A stretch of 64,000 nucleotides of DNA from Gulosibacter molinativorax (GTDB lineage: Bacteria > Actinomycetota > Actinomycetes > Actinomycetales > Microbacteriaceae), in assembly GCF_003010915.2 (NCBI RefSeq), contig NZ_CP028426.1, positions 2,108,001 to 2,172,000 of the forward strand, given 5' to 3'. Shown here in pieces: positions 29,744 through 38,018 of this stretch; the first letter of the stretch is position 1, and each line of letters starts with the position of its first letter. Made by a program: the position numbers and the translations under genes. The notes beneath the pieces are model-generated. The model was not told the DNA's origin, ran no database searches, and saw nothing but the letters and a program-made list of their open reading frames with translations.

Positions 29744-30415
29744 CTAGCTCAGGGTGAAATAGACGGGGTCGGAAGTGATCCCACCAATCTTCACCGTGAG
29801 GTTGTAATACGCTCCGCCGGCGACGGCGGCCGGGCGCTGCTCATCGTCACAGGTGCTCGTGTTCGAACGCTCACGGGACCACTCAATCGCGGGCGCGGAA
29901 ACGTCCTTCCCCGCGACGAGTTCGACGACCTGCGACTTCGGCTCGACCTGGCAGTGCGTCGAAACCCAGATCGTGTCGCTGCCCGACATCACCGTGTACA
30001 CCTGCGAGGCGGTGCCGATGTCGATGATGCACGGCGAGTCAGAGGTGTTCTTGAGCGTCACCGAGAACTGCGGCAATTCACCTTCCGCGTAGGCTTCCGC
30101 GTCCACGACCGCCTGCACCGAAACCTCATTGTCCGTGCAGACACTCGGGGTCGGTGTGGGCGTTGGACTCGGGGTTGGTGTCTCGGTGGGTGTCGGGGTC
30201 GGTGTTTCCGTGGCCACTGGTGGTGCGGATGTACCGGCTGCTTCGGCGGCCGTCGGTGGGGGCGTTTCTTGGGAATTTCCACCCCGAACCCCACCGATGA
30301 TGGCGCTTACGAGCCACCAGATCAGCGCAATCACGATGATCAGCCCGAGCAACGCCATGAGCCGTCGACGTCGGTAGACGGCCGGACTTGGCTTGCTGCG
30401 CGGACTCTTGCTCAT
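29744..30415 (-). CDS. membrane-anchored extracytoplasmic protein with Pro/Thr linker
   Basis: A basic N-terminus and one membrane segment (about residues 20-42, LMALLGLIIVIALIWWLVSAII) are followed by a TPTPTPTETPTPSPTPTPTP linker (residues about 72-91) and a 130-residue beta-rich domain with four Cys. That domain (FSVTLKNTSDSPCIIDIG...SQVYTVMSGSDTIWVSTHC) is like DUF4232-type immunoglobulin-like folds of actinobacteria. The function is unknown. It is convergent with radA, 87 bases apart, with no clear terminator between them. Confidence 0.75.
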   Translation of the reverse strand: MSKSPRSKPSPAVYRRRRLMALLGLIIVIALIWWLVSAIIGGVRGGNSQETPPPTAAEAAGTSAPPVATETPTPTPTETPTPSPTPTPTPSVCTDNEVSVQAVVDAEAYAEGELPQFSVTLKNTSDSPCIIDIGTASQVYTVMSGSDTIWVSTHCQVEPKSQVVELVAGKDVSAPAIEWSRERSNTSTCDDEQRPAAVAGGAYYNLTVKIGGITSDPVYFTLS

Positions 30416-30614
30416 GCCCCAAGCCTAAGGATGCGCAGCCTCACGTGACCGGAGGCGCACCGCGCAACCCGATGCCTCCACGGTGACGTGCACGTCCGCA
30501 CGGACCGTGCATCCGCCCGGACCCGCGCATCTACATAGCCCCGCGCGTTCGCCGAGGCCTGCGCATCCACCACGGCGGCCAGCTTTCGCACCTGCGGAAG
30601 GCGACCAGGAAAGC

Positions 30615-30655
30615 CACTCGCGGCCCGCATCCGGTGTGGATGCGAGCCGCGAGTG
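30615..30655. terminator. hairpin downstream of the 5'-nucleotidase gene
   Basis: CACTCGCGGC and GCCGCGAGTG are joined by GCATCC / GGATGC as a second stem segment, with a 5-base loop. It lacks a T-tract. It lies 44 bases beyond the stop of the minus-strand nucleotidase. The rest of 30416-30698 shows no supported gene. Confidence 0.65.
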
Positions 30656-30698
30656 ATTAGCGAATGCTGTGGCTAGCGTTCGCTTCGGTTGCTAGAAC

Positions 30699-33422
30699 CT
30701 ATGCGCCACGCTGGCGACGGAACAGCAGGAACGAACCGCCGAGGGCGATCGCGGCTGCTGCGGCAGCAAGCAGGCCGAAGATCAGCGTGCTGTTCGCACC
30801 GGTCTGAGCGAGGTTGTCGCCCTTCACGCCGCCGTTGTCGGTGTTGTCACCGTTGTCTCCCTGAGCGCCGGTGTCGCTGTCAGCGCCATCGGTCGGGGGC
30901 ACAACGCCGCCGGTTGCGTCGCCGTTAGCGTCGTCGGCGCCAGCCGAGTCGTCGGTGCCAGTTGCGTCACCGGTCGAGTCATCGTCACCGGTCGAGTCAT
31001 CGGTGCCGGTCGAGTCACCGTTAGCGTCGTCCGTCGCTGCACCGTCGGTCACGGTGAAGGTGGTCGTCGCGGTCACGGTCTCGCCGTCGATCTCCTGCGA
31101 AGCGTTGATCGTGTAGGTACCGACCGGGAACGGCAGGTTCGACTCAATGACGTTGCCCGACTCATCCGTGGTCTCCCACACGAGGCCGTCGGTGAACGCA
31201 CCGGCGTCGTCGGTCTCAACACCCGTGATCTCCGTCACGGTGCCATCCGGCAGCGTTACCTCGATCTTGACTGCGGCGTTCGGTGCCCAGTTCGCGCCCG
31301 CGTAGACGACGCCTTCGGCCGATTCCTCAGCGGTGTAGGTGTCCTTCTCGGCCACGATCGTGGGCTCGGCAACAACCGGAGCCTCGGTTACCTCGAGCGG
31401 AACCTGGACGGTCGAACCCGACGGGTTTGCGGTGAGCTCGAGCGTGTACGCGCCAGCGGCGAGTGCGGCCGGAACCGTGATGGTGAGCTCTGCGGTGGTG
31501 ATCTCACCGTTTGCGGTCACGCCGGTGATGTCGGCCTTGCCGACTTCCTGGCCATCGATGGTGGCGACCAGTTCAGTGTTCGCGACGTGGTCAAGCGAGT
31601 AGAGGTCAACATCCGACACCGTGAAGGTGTGGGTCGCGCCCTGCTCAACCTGCGGGGTCGAACCGTCTTCGGCGAAGTAGCCGTTCAGGTTGAAGCCGTT
31701 GCGGGTCTGCTCCGGCTGAAGCTCCTTGTTCTCGAGCGACTCGACGTAGGCGATGAAGGCCGAGAGGTCGACCGAACCGGTGTCGAACTTCGAGACCGCG
31801 TTGTTCAACGCGAAGAAGTTGTCGCCACCCGCTGCGAGGAACGACGGGAGCACTACCTTGTAGGTCTGGTCGTCAACGATGGCCTCACCGTTGATGTAAA
31901 CCGACTGGATGTGCGTGCCCTGCGTGGTCGCGGGGTCATCCGAGGTCGCGCCCGAGTAGGTGTAGTTGATGTTGGTCGAAAGGCCGAGCTGGAGGTACGG
32001 GCGACCCGGGACGTTGCCGTCCGCGTCGAGCTGCCACTGCTGCTCGAGGACCGTCTTGAGGTCTGCGCCGCTGAGCTCGATGATCGAGAGGTTGTTCACG
32101 AACGGCAGGACCGACTGTGCATCCTTGTAGGTGAGCGAGCCGTCGCCGAGGATGTCCGCGCGGAGACCGCCCGGGTTCATGATCGACACGTCAGCGCCCA
32201 TCTCGGTGTTGGCGTTCGCCCACGTGACCATCGAGTCGGCGACGACGCCGCCGAGGGTCGATTCCTGCGCACGGTTGTCTTCAACCGCGACCGCACCGGC
32301 GTCCCATGCCTTGCCGCGGGTGATGTCCTCATTCACGACACCAACCTGCTCGGCGCCGAGAACCTCTGCCTCAGCGATCGCTGCTTCCTGGATCGCCGTG
32401 ACGTTGCTGTACGTGGTCGCGGCGTCACCGGTGAAGGTTGTGGCGTCTACACGAGGCGCGTCGCCTTCGTAGGTCGGGATGACCGACGAGCTCGAGGCGA
32501 CGACGTCACCCTCCGTGTTCACGTCGAGGACGATCTGACCGACGTTACCGGCGTACTCGCCGGCCTGAACGATCTGGCGGTTGTTGTACTCGTAGTTGTA
32601 GACGCGGTGCGTGTGCGCGTTGAAGATCGCGTCAACCTCGGGCGAGGTGTCGTTCGCGATTTCGGCGAACGTAGCGTTCGCGAGGTTGTTGTCGATCGGG
32701 TCGCCGTTCTCGGGACCACCCTCGTGGTACGAGGCGATGATGATGTCTGCTTCACCGTTCGACGCGTCGCCGTCCTTGAGGTCGGCTGCGACGTCGTTCA
32801 CCGCGACGACCGGGTCGCCGAAGGTGAGGCCCTGGATCCCGTCGGGGCTGACGCCCGAGGGGGTCGAGGAGGTGACCGCACCGACGACGGCAACGCTGAA
32901 GCCCTGCACCTCGTAGATCTGGTACGCGTCGAGCGCGAGCGAGCCGTCTTCCTTCGTGACGTTGGCGGCAAGCAGGTGACCGAAGTCCTGCTGGATCGCG
33001 ACAGCGTCGTTGACGTCGTTGTCCGCGAGGTCGTAGCCAGCGTCGAACTCGTGGTTACCAGCAGTGAATGCCTCAACCCCGAGCGCCTTGAGCGCATCGC
33101 GGGTCGGGACATCGCTGGCCACCGAAGACTCGAATTCCGAAGCACCGACCTGGTCACCGTTACCGATGATGATCGTGTTTTCCGCGCCGAACGGCTCCTG
33201 CACGTCGAGCACGTTGGCGGCGAATGCCGAGGCGTGCGTGATGCGACCGTGGAAGTCGTTGAAGCCGATCAGGTTGATCTGCGTCGTACCTTCAGTCGGG
33301 ACGATTGGCGCGTTGGTCTTGAGCGCTTCTGCCTGCGCCGGGAGCGCAAGCCCGGTGAAAGCCAGCGCGCAACCGGCAGCGGCCGCGACACCACCCTTCA
33401 CAAACTTTGAAACCTGAGCCAC
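30699..33422 (-). CDS. sortase-anchored 5'-nucleotidase / metallophosphatase
   Basis: The start is GTG 33422 with AAGGAGG 5 bases upstream, giving 907 residues. A signal peptide (ends LALPAQA) leads to a metallophosphatase domain (NLIGFNDFHGRI, GNGDQVGASEF, GNHEFDAGYD) and a 5'-nucleotidase C-terminal domain (NPGGLRADILGDG). One or two immunoglobulin-like domains and an Asp/Gly/Thr-rich spacer follow. The end is a cell-wall sorting signal, LAQTGANS, membrane segment and RRQRGA, of the LAxTG (class E) type. It should release phosphate from nucleotides at the wall. A PHO-box-like repeat lies upstream, and the neighbour is a secreted nuclease. Confidence 0.9.
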   Translation of the reverse strand: MAQVSKFVKGGVAAAAGCALAFTGLALPAQAEALKTNAPIVPTEGTTQINLIGFNDFHGRITHASAFAANVLDVQEPFGAENTIIIGNGDQVGASEFESSVASDVPTRDALKALGVEAFTAGNHEFDAGYDLADNDVNDAVAIQQDFGHLLAANVTKEDGSLALDAYQIYEVQGFSVAVVGAVTSSTPSGVSPDGIQGLTFGDPVVAVNDVAADLKDGDASNGEADIIIASYHEGGPENGDPIDNNLANATFAEIANDTSPEVDAIFNAHTHRVYNYEYNNRQIVQAGEYAGNVGQIVLDVNTEGDVVASSSSVIPTYEGDAPRVDATTFTGDAATTYSNVTAIQEAAIAEAEVLGAEQVGVVNEDITRGKAWDAGAVAVEDNRAQESTLGGVVADSMVTWANANTEMGADVSIMNPGGLRADILGDGSLTYKDAQSVLPFVNNLSIIELSGADLKTVLEQQWQLDADGNVPGRPYLQLGLSTNINYTYSGATSDDPATTQGTHIQSVYINGEAIVDDQTYKVVLPSFLAAGGDNFFALNNAVSKFDTGSVDLSAFIAYVESLENKELQPEQTRNGFNLNGYFAEDGSTPQVEQGATHTFTVSDVDLYSLDHVANTELVATIDGQEVGKADITGVTANGEITTAELTITVPAALAAGAYTLELTANPSGSTVQVPLEVTEAPVVAEPTIVAEKDTYTAEESAEGVVYAGANWAPNAAVKIEVTLPDGTVTEITGVETDDAGAFTDGLVWETTDESGNVIESNLPFPVGTYTINASQEIDGETVTATTTFTVTDGAATDDANGDSTGTDDSTGDDDSTGDATGTDDSAGADDANGDATGGVVPPTDGADSDTGAQGDNGDNTDNGGVKGDNLAQTGANSTLIFGLLAAAAAAIALGGSFLLFRRQRGA

Positions 33423-33469
33423 GTGGGCCTCCTTGGGTGTCTGAGACGAAACGTGCACCACTCTCACAG

Positions 33470-33491
33470 CTTCAGGTAACGGTTAGGTAAA
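33470..33491 (-). promoter_or_regulatory. PHO-box-like direct repeat upstream of the 5'-nucleotidase
   Basis: The minus strand reads TTTACCTAACC then GTTACCTGAAG, two 11-base units of the TTxACCT type found in actinobacterial PhoP sites. It lies about 50 bases above the start codon. A similar pair lies above the adjacent nuclease gene (36409). Confidence 0.4.
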
Positions 33492-33520
33492 TATCAGCTG
33501 ATTTTGACAATTGTTTTGCG

Positions 33521-33560
33521 CGAAAGCGGGGGCAGGTCTGTAGACCTGCCCCCGCTTTCG
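33521..33560. terminator. 40-bp perfect palindrome after the nuclease gene
   Basis: CGAAAGCGGGGGCAGGTCT and its exact complement are separated by two bases. It lies 28 bases beyond the stop of the minus-strand nuclease and should end its transcript before the nucleotidase promoter. It has no T-tract on that strand. Confidence 0.8.
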
Positions 33561-33588
33561 AAGGGATTACTGGCGCGCGATGTGCTCG

Positions 33589-36294
33589 CTACTTGTTGCC
33601 GTTGCCCTTGCCGTTGTTGGTGCCACCGTTGTTGGTACCGCCGTTGTTGTTGCCCTGGTTACCGTTGCCGTTGTTGCTGCCACCGTTGTTGGTGCCGCCG
33701 TTGTTGTTGCCCTGGTTACCGTTGCCGTTGTTCGAGCCGCCGTTGTTGTTACCCGGCTCGTTGCCGTTCGGCTCCTCGGGGTCGACCGGCTCCTCGGTCA
33801 CGGGGAACTGCAGCGCGATGATCGCTGGGTTGTGGTCCGAAGAGCGGAACGGGGTCGTGTCATAAAGGTCCGCAACGTTGTAGTTGAAGCGGCTGTATTC
33901 GAGCGCGATGGCCTCGTTCGCGTTGATCGTCCAGATGTCCTGGTCGACGATGAGTGCGTTCGCCGCCTGCGATGCGAAGACGTGGTCGAGCGAGCCGACC
34001 GTGCCGCCGAACGAGTACGAGTACTCGGGGCCGCCGACCGTGAGGTGTTCGTAGCCCGCTGCAGTGATCGCGGAGACAGGAGCCTCGCCCGAGTACGCGT
34101 TGATGTCACCGGTGAGGAACACGAGGTCGGTGCCCTGCTGCTCCTGGAGGTCGGCAGCGAACTGGACCAGCGCATCCGCCTGGTGCGTGCGCGCGAGGTT
34201 CCAGCCGCCGACGTTGTCGTCGGTGTTCGCGTTGCCGCCGGTACCCGCGCCGCCCTTCGACTTGAAGTGGTTGCCGATCACAATGAACTTGTTCTCGTCG
34301 GAGTTGATGCCTTCGGCCGCGGGGATGAACGAAGCGGCGAGCGGCGCACGGGCACTGGCGTACTCGCCGCCCGCGGTGAACGCGGGGCTGTCGAGAATCG
34401 CGAAGCTGTCCTCGACGTAGGTCACCTCGGCGGGCTGGTAGATGAACGCGGTGCGGATGACGTCGTTACCGCTCGTAGGAACGGTGTAGTCGGCGGGGGT
34501 CGCGACGTACTCCCACTTGTCGGCGCCTGCCTCCGCGTTGAGCGCATCCACGAGCTGGCTGAGCGCGTAGTCGCGGTCGAGGCCGAAGTCAGACGAGTCC
34601 TCGATCTCCTCGAGCGAAATGACGGATGCGTCGAGCGCGTTGATCGCGTTCACGATCTTGATTTCCTGGCGGTCGAAGCTTTCCGGCGTGTAGGCGCCGC
34701 GGGGGCCGTTTCCGGTGCAGCTGTTCGTGCCGATCGGGTTACCTTCGCGGTCCTTGTAGGACGAGCAGTTGTAGTCCTGGCCGAGCGTCGTGAAGTAGTT
34801 CAGGACGTTGAAGGTCGCCACCGTGACATCGCCGCGGGTGGTGAGGTTCGGCGCATCCTCGCGGACGTCTTCGAACGTGACGGGCGAGGTCTCGGTGCCC
34901 TTGACCGGTGCGGTGGGCTGGAAACGCCACTCGTCGAAGCCGTAGTCGAGGATGACGCCGCCGTTAAAGTTCGTGCTCGCACCGATAGACACCGGGGTGT
35001 CGAGTGTGAGGTACGGCAGCGGCGAGTTCTTCGCGGCTGTGTTGGTCATGTAGTTCCAGGTCTGGCCGTCGTCGAGCAGAACTCCGCGGGCCTCGTTGCT
35101 TGCAGCCTGGGCCTCTGCCTCGGCCGAGCCGGGTGCGCCGACCTCGGTCGGGGTGAGGAGGAGGCCTTCGAAGCCGAGGCCGATCTCGCCGAACTGGTTG
35201 AGCGAGTAGTTGTCGGTGACGACGTAGTCACCCTGCGGCGCGAGGAGCATACCTTCGAAGAGCTCGCGCTCAGCGTCGGTCTCGGGCCAGGCCGGGAGCT
35301 CAACAGCGATTGCCTCGCCGAGGGCCTCTTCGCCGGTGAGCACGGTGGTCGAGGTCGTCGTAATCTGGGTTGCCTCGAAGTATTCGCTGACCGAACCGGT
35401 CACCTCGACCGAGTCGCCGATCTGGACGCCGCCGGCGAAGCTGCTGCCGCCGTAGACGAACACGCCGGTGGATGCGTCGTGGGTGGCGAGGTCTACCGCG
35501 CCCGGCTCCTGGATGTAGAAACCGTTTTTGCTGCCCTGGCCGGTGTAGACCGCGGTAACGATACCCTCGGTCGTAACAGTCTGGCCCGCGAGCGGAGATG
35601 CCGAGCCGGTGCCCTGGACGTCAGAGATTTCGGTGATCTCGCTCGGGTCGACGGGCTCTTCGGGATCTACCGGCTCCTCCGGGTCCGTCGTGCCGCTGCC
35701 CGAGTTCTGCGGGGTCGGCGTCACGGCCTGGAAGTCGGCGCGGTTATCGTCCGTGTCGACCGCCGAGTCCTTGCGCTGCGCGGACGTGCTGTTCGACGTG
35801 GTCGGTGCGGGCGCCGAACCCTCGAAGATTGTGGTGTTTCCGTAGCCGACGAGGTCCACTCGCGCGCCGGAAGCATCGCGAAGCTCCGACCCGCCAGCGG
35901 TACCGGCGTAGGGCTGGTTACCCACCGCATCCGGCGTCGGCAGTGCCTCAGTGCCGCCGGTGCCGGCCGCCATCTGCACGAGGAAGTAGCCGCCGGGCTC
36001 GACCGTAGAGCCCGCGGGGAGCGTGAAGGTGTCGCTTTGCGCGTTCCCCGAAGCGGAGTAACGAACGATCTGGTAGCCACCGACGTCGATCGGAGTGGTC
36101 GAGAGGTTGTAGAGCTCGACGAAGTCGTTCGTCAGCGTGGCACCGGAGTTACCACCGCCGCCATAGACCTCGCTGATGACCACGGTCGACGATGCCGCCG
36201 CGGCGGGCTGCGCCGGAGCGAAAGCGGTAATACCGCCGAGCCCCAGTGCCGCAGCCAGGGCGCCGATGCCCAGCTTCTTCAGATGTGTACGCAC
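33589..36294 (-). CDS. secreted ExeM/NucH-type extracellular nuclease
   Basis: A signal peptide (ends AQPAAAA) leads to a lamin-tail domain (residues about 37-165, VVISEVYGGGGNSGATLTNDFVELYN), an Asp/Glu/Pro linker, an OB-like domain (DVQGTGSASPLAGQTVTTEGIVTAVY) and an endonuclease/exonuclease/phosphatase domain (VATFNVLNYF, ISLEEIEDSS, VIGNHFKSKGG, LTGDINAY, RSSDHNPAI). The last 80 residues are Asn/Gly repeats coded by DNA repeats at 33600-33770. No sorting signal follows, so it is released or held loosely. It probably degrades extracellular DNA as a phosphate or nucleotide source, together with the neighbouring 5'-nucleotidase. Confidence 0.9.
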   Translation of the reverse strand: MRTHLKKLGIGALAAALGLGGITAFAPAQPAAAASSTVVISEVYGGGGNSGATLTNDFVELYNLSTTPIDVGGYQIVRYSASGNAQSDTFTLPAGSTVEPGGYFLVQMAAGTGGTEALPTPDAVGNQPYAGTAGGSELRDASGARVDLVGYGNTTIFEGSAPAPTTSNSTSAQRKDSAVDTDDNRADFQAVTPTPQNSGSGTTDPEEPVDPEEPVDPSEITEISDVQGTGSASPLAGQTVTTEGIVTAVYTGQGSKNGFYIQEPGAVDLATHDASTGVFVYGGSSFAGGVQIGDSVEVTGSVSEYFEATQITTTSTTVLTGEEALGEAIAVELPAWPETDAERELFEGMLLAPQGDYVVTDNYSLNQFGEIGLGFEGLLLTPTEVGAPGSAEAEAQAASNEARGVLLDDGQTWNYMTNTAAKNSPLPYLTLDTPVSIGASTNFNGGVILDYGFDEWRFQPTAPVKGTETSPVTFEDVREDAPNLTTRGDVTVATFNVLNYFTTLGQDYNCSSYKDREGNPIGTNSCTGNGPRGAYTPESFDRQEIKIVNAINALDASVISLEEIEDSSDFGLDRDYALSQLVDALNAEAGADKWEYVATPADYTVPTSGNDVIRTAFIYQPAEVTYVEDSFAILDSPAFTAGGEYASARAPLAASFIPAAEGINSDENKFIVIGNHFKSKGGAGTGGNANTDDNVGGWNLARTHQADALVQFAADLQEQQGTDLVFLTGDINAYSGEAPVSAITAAGYEHLTVGGPEYSYSFGGTVGSLDHVFASQAANALIVDQDIWTINANEAIALEYSRFNYNVADLYDTTPFRSSDHNPAIIALQFPVTEEPVDPEEPNGNEPGNNNGGSNNGNGNQGNNNGGTNNGGSNNGNGNQGNNNGGTNNGGTNNGKGNGNK

Positions 36295-36408
36295 GGAATT
36301 GATTCCTTAATTGCCAGGTTGAACACGAATTGCGCCCGAACATACTTGGCTGAAACGACCCTGCGGTAAACGTCACAATTCAATTACGCAGCGAACACTC
36401 CAGCCTGC

Positions 36409-36430
36409 GTTTACTTGGCATTCACCTGCG
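36409..36430. promoter_or_regulatory. PHO-box-like direct repeat upstream of the nuclease
   Basis: The plus strand reads GTTTACTTGGC then ATTCACCTGCG, two 11-base units. The position is about 115 bases above the nuclease start. Orientation is opposite to the gene. Confidence 0.35.
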
Positions 36431-36530
36431 GCTGGGCGAACATTCGACAATCCGACCGCAGCGACGCATCCAACACTCTGGCATCCAACACTCTGGCAAC
36501 CGCGCGACCCCGTCGCGCGGTAACCGGCTG

Positions 36531-37034
36531 TTACAGCCGCAGAATCATGCGCGTGTTGCCGAGCGTGTTCGGCTTGACCCATGGCAGATCCAGGAACTCG
36601 GCCGTTCCCGCATCCGGCGAATGCAGCATCTCGCGATAGGTTTCGGTGTCGACGACCTGCTCGTCCACCGCCCGGAATCCGTGGCGCCCGAAGAACTCCG
36701 TCTCAAACGTCAGGCAAAACAGGCGCTCGAGGCCGAGCTCGCGCGCATCCACCATGAGCCGCTCGAGCATCGCGTGGCCCACACCCTGCCCCCGCACCGC
36801 GGGCGAGGATGCGATCGTTCGCACCTCGCCGAGGTCACGCCAGAGCACGTGCAGCGCACCGCATCCAACCAGGTCGCCGTCCGGAGTCTCTGCGACGACG
36901 AATTCCTGTACGGCCTCGTACAGCACGACGAGGCCCTTTCCGAGCAGGATGTTCTGGTCGACCATCGGCTGAATCAGTGCCTGAATGCCGACGACGTCGT
37001 CAGTGCGCGCGGGGCGAATCGTGAACTGTGGCAT
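36531..37034 (-). CDS. ArgA-like amino-acid N-acetyltransferase (GNAT)
   Basis: The 167-residue GNAT protein has the acetyl-CoA loop IASSPAVRGQGVGHAML and C-terminal LFCLTFETEFFGRHGFRAVDE. That last segment is characteristic of the short, stand-alone N-acetylglutamate synthase type of actinobacteria (first step of arginine synthesis). No other arg genes are nearby. Its ATG lies 36 bases from the divergent Ppx/GppA start. Confidence 0.8.
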   Translation of the reverse strand: MPQFTIRPARTDDVVGIQALIQPMVDQNILLGKGLVVLYEAVQEFVVAETPDGDLVGCGALHVLWRDLGEVRTIASSPAVRGQGVGHAMLERLMVDARELGLERLFCLTFETEFFGRHGFRAVDEQVVDTETYREMLHSPDAGTAEFLDLPWVKPNTLGNTRMILRL

Positions 37035-37069
37035 CGAACCAGGGTAGCGCGCGCGTAGAATTACGCACT

Positions 37070-38011
37070 ATGCGTCTCGGAGTCCTCGATGTTGGATCGA
37101 ACACCATCCACCTGCTCGTCGTCAATGCACGACCCGGAGCAATGCCAGTACCGGAGGCGTCGAAGAAGTCGACCATGCGGCTGATGAAGTACCTCGAGCC
37201 GGACGGTTCGATCAGCTCCGAAGGTGTCGAGCACATCATGTCGAAGCTGCACGCCGCCGCCGCGCTGATTGAGGACTTGAACCTCGATGAGCTCATGCCG
37301 ATGGCGACGTCCGCAATTCGCGAGGCGAAGAACGGACAGAAGCTGCTGAATCGCATCCGCCAGGAGACCGGCATTGAGCTGCAGGTCATGAGCGGTGAAG
37401 AGGAGGCGTCGGTAACGTTCCTCGCGGCGCGGCGCTGGTTCGGCTGGTCGGCCGGTCGAATCACCCTCGTGGACATCGGCGGTGGCTCGCTTGAGCTTGC
37501 GACCGGCACGAACGAGCTGCCGGAGCTCGCGATGTCGCTGCCGCTCGGGGCCGGGCGTCTGACGAAGCGGTTCCTCTTCGGGGATCCGCCCACGGACGGC
37601 GAGATTAAGAAGCTGCGACAGCATGTCCGCCGAACCTTGCCTGCAGCGGTCGAGAAGTTCGGTTCGCTGCCGAACGCCGACCAGTTCGTTGGTTCATCAA
37701 AGACGGTGCGATCGTGGGCGCGACTTGCCGGCGCGGTCACGGACGGCGTCGGCCCAGCCGACCGCGTGCGCCTGCGCAAGAAGCAGCTCGACGACTGGGT
37801 GCCGCGCCTCGCGGAGATGCCCGCGGCGTCGCGTTCGGCGCTCCCCGGCGTGACGAAGGATCGTTCCTACCAGATCGTCGCGGGCGGCATCGTGCTGTCT
37901 GAGGTCATGGATGCGTTCGGGATCGACGAGATGGACGTGTCGCCTTGGGCTATGCGCGAGGGTGTCCTGCTCGACTACCTCGACCGACTCCCCCGCGAGC
38001 ACCACAAGTAG
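37070..38011 (+). CDS. Ppx/GppA family phosphatase
   Basis: The 313 residues have the ASKHA fold signatures LGVLDVGSNTIHLLVVN (phosphate 1), MATSAIREAKN, EEEASVTFLAARR and VDIGGGSLELATG. Short single-domain members of this type hydrolyse polyphosphate or (p)ppGpp. The chosen start is ATG 37070; no ribosome site precedes it, so the transcript may be leaderless. A second, C-terminal HD domain as in GppA is absent. Confidence 0.9.
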   Translation: MRLGVLDVGSNTIHLLVVNARPGAMPVPEASKKSTMRLMKYLEPDGSISSEGVEHIMSKLHAAAALIEDLNLDELMPMATSAIREAKNGQKLLNRIRQETGIELQVMSGEEEASVTFLAARRWFGWSAGRITLVDIGGGSLELATGTNELPELAMSLPLGAGRLTKRFLFGDPPTDGEIKKLRQHVRRTLPAAVEKFGSLPNADQFVGSSKTVRSWARLAGAVTDGVGPADRVRLRKKQLDDWVPRLAEMPAASRSALPGVTKDRSYQIVAGGIVLSEVMDAFGIDEMDVSPWAMREGVLLDYLDRLPREHHK

Positions 38012-38018
38012 GGGTTAA

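Noticed and set aside
30416..30698. 72-codon minus-strand frame in the gap after the secreted protein
   Set aside because: No ribosome site, no family match and Arg/Ala-rich shadow composition; the gap also contains a terminator hairpin.
33600..33770. Regular GTTGTTGCC-type repeats as a CRISPR or satellite
   Set aside because: They encode, in frame, the Asn/Gly tail of the secreted nuclease.
31587..36369. Very long plus-strand frames opposite the nucleotidase and nuclease
   Set aside because: Both are Arg/Val/Asp-rich shadows created by codon bias; the minus-strand proteins have signal peptides and complete domains.
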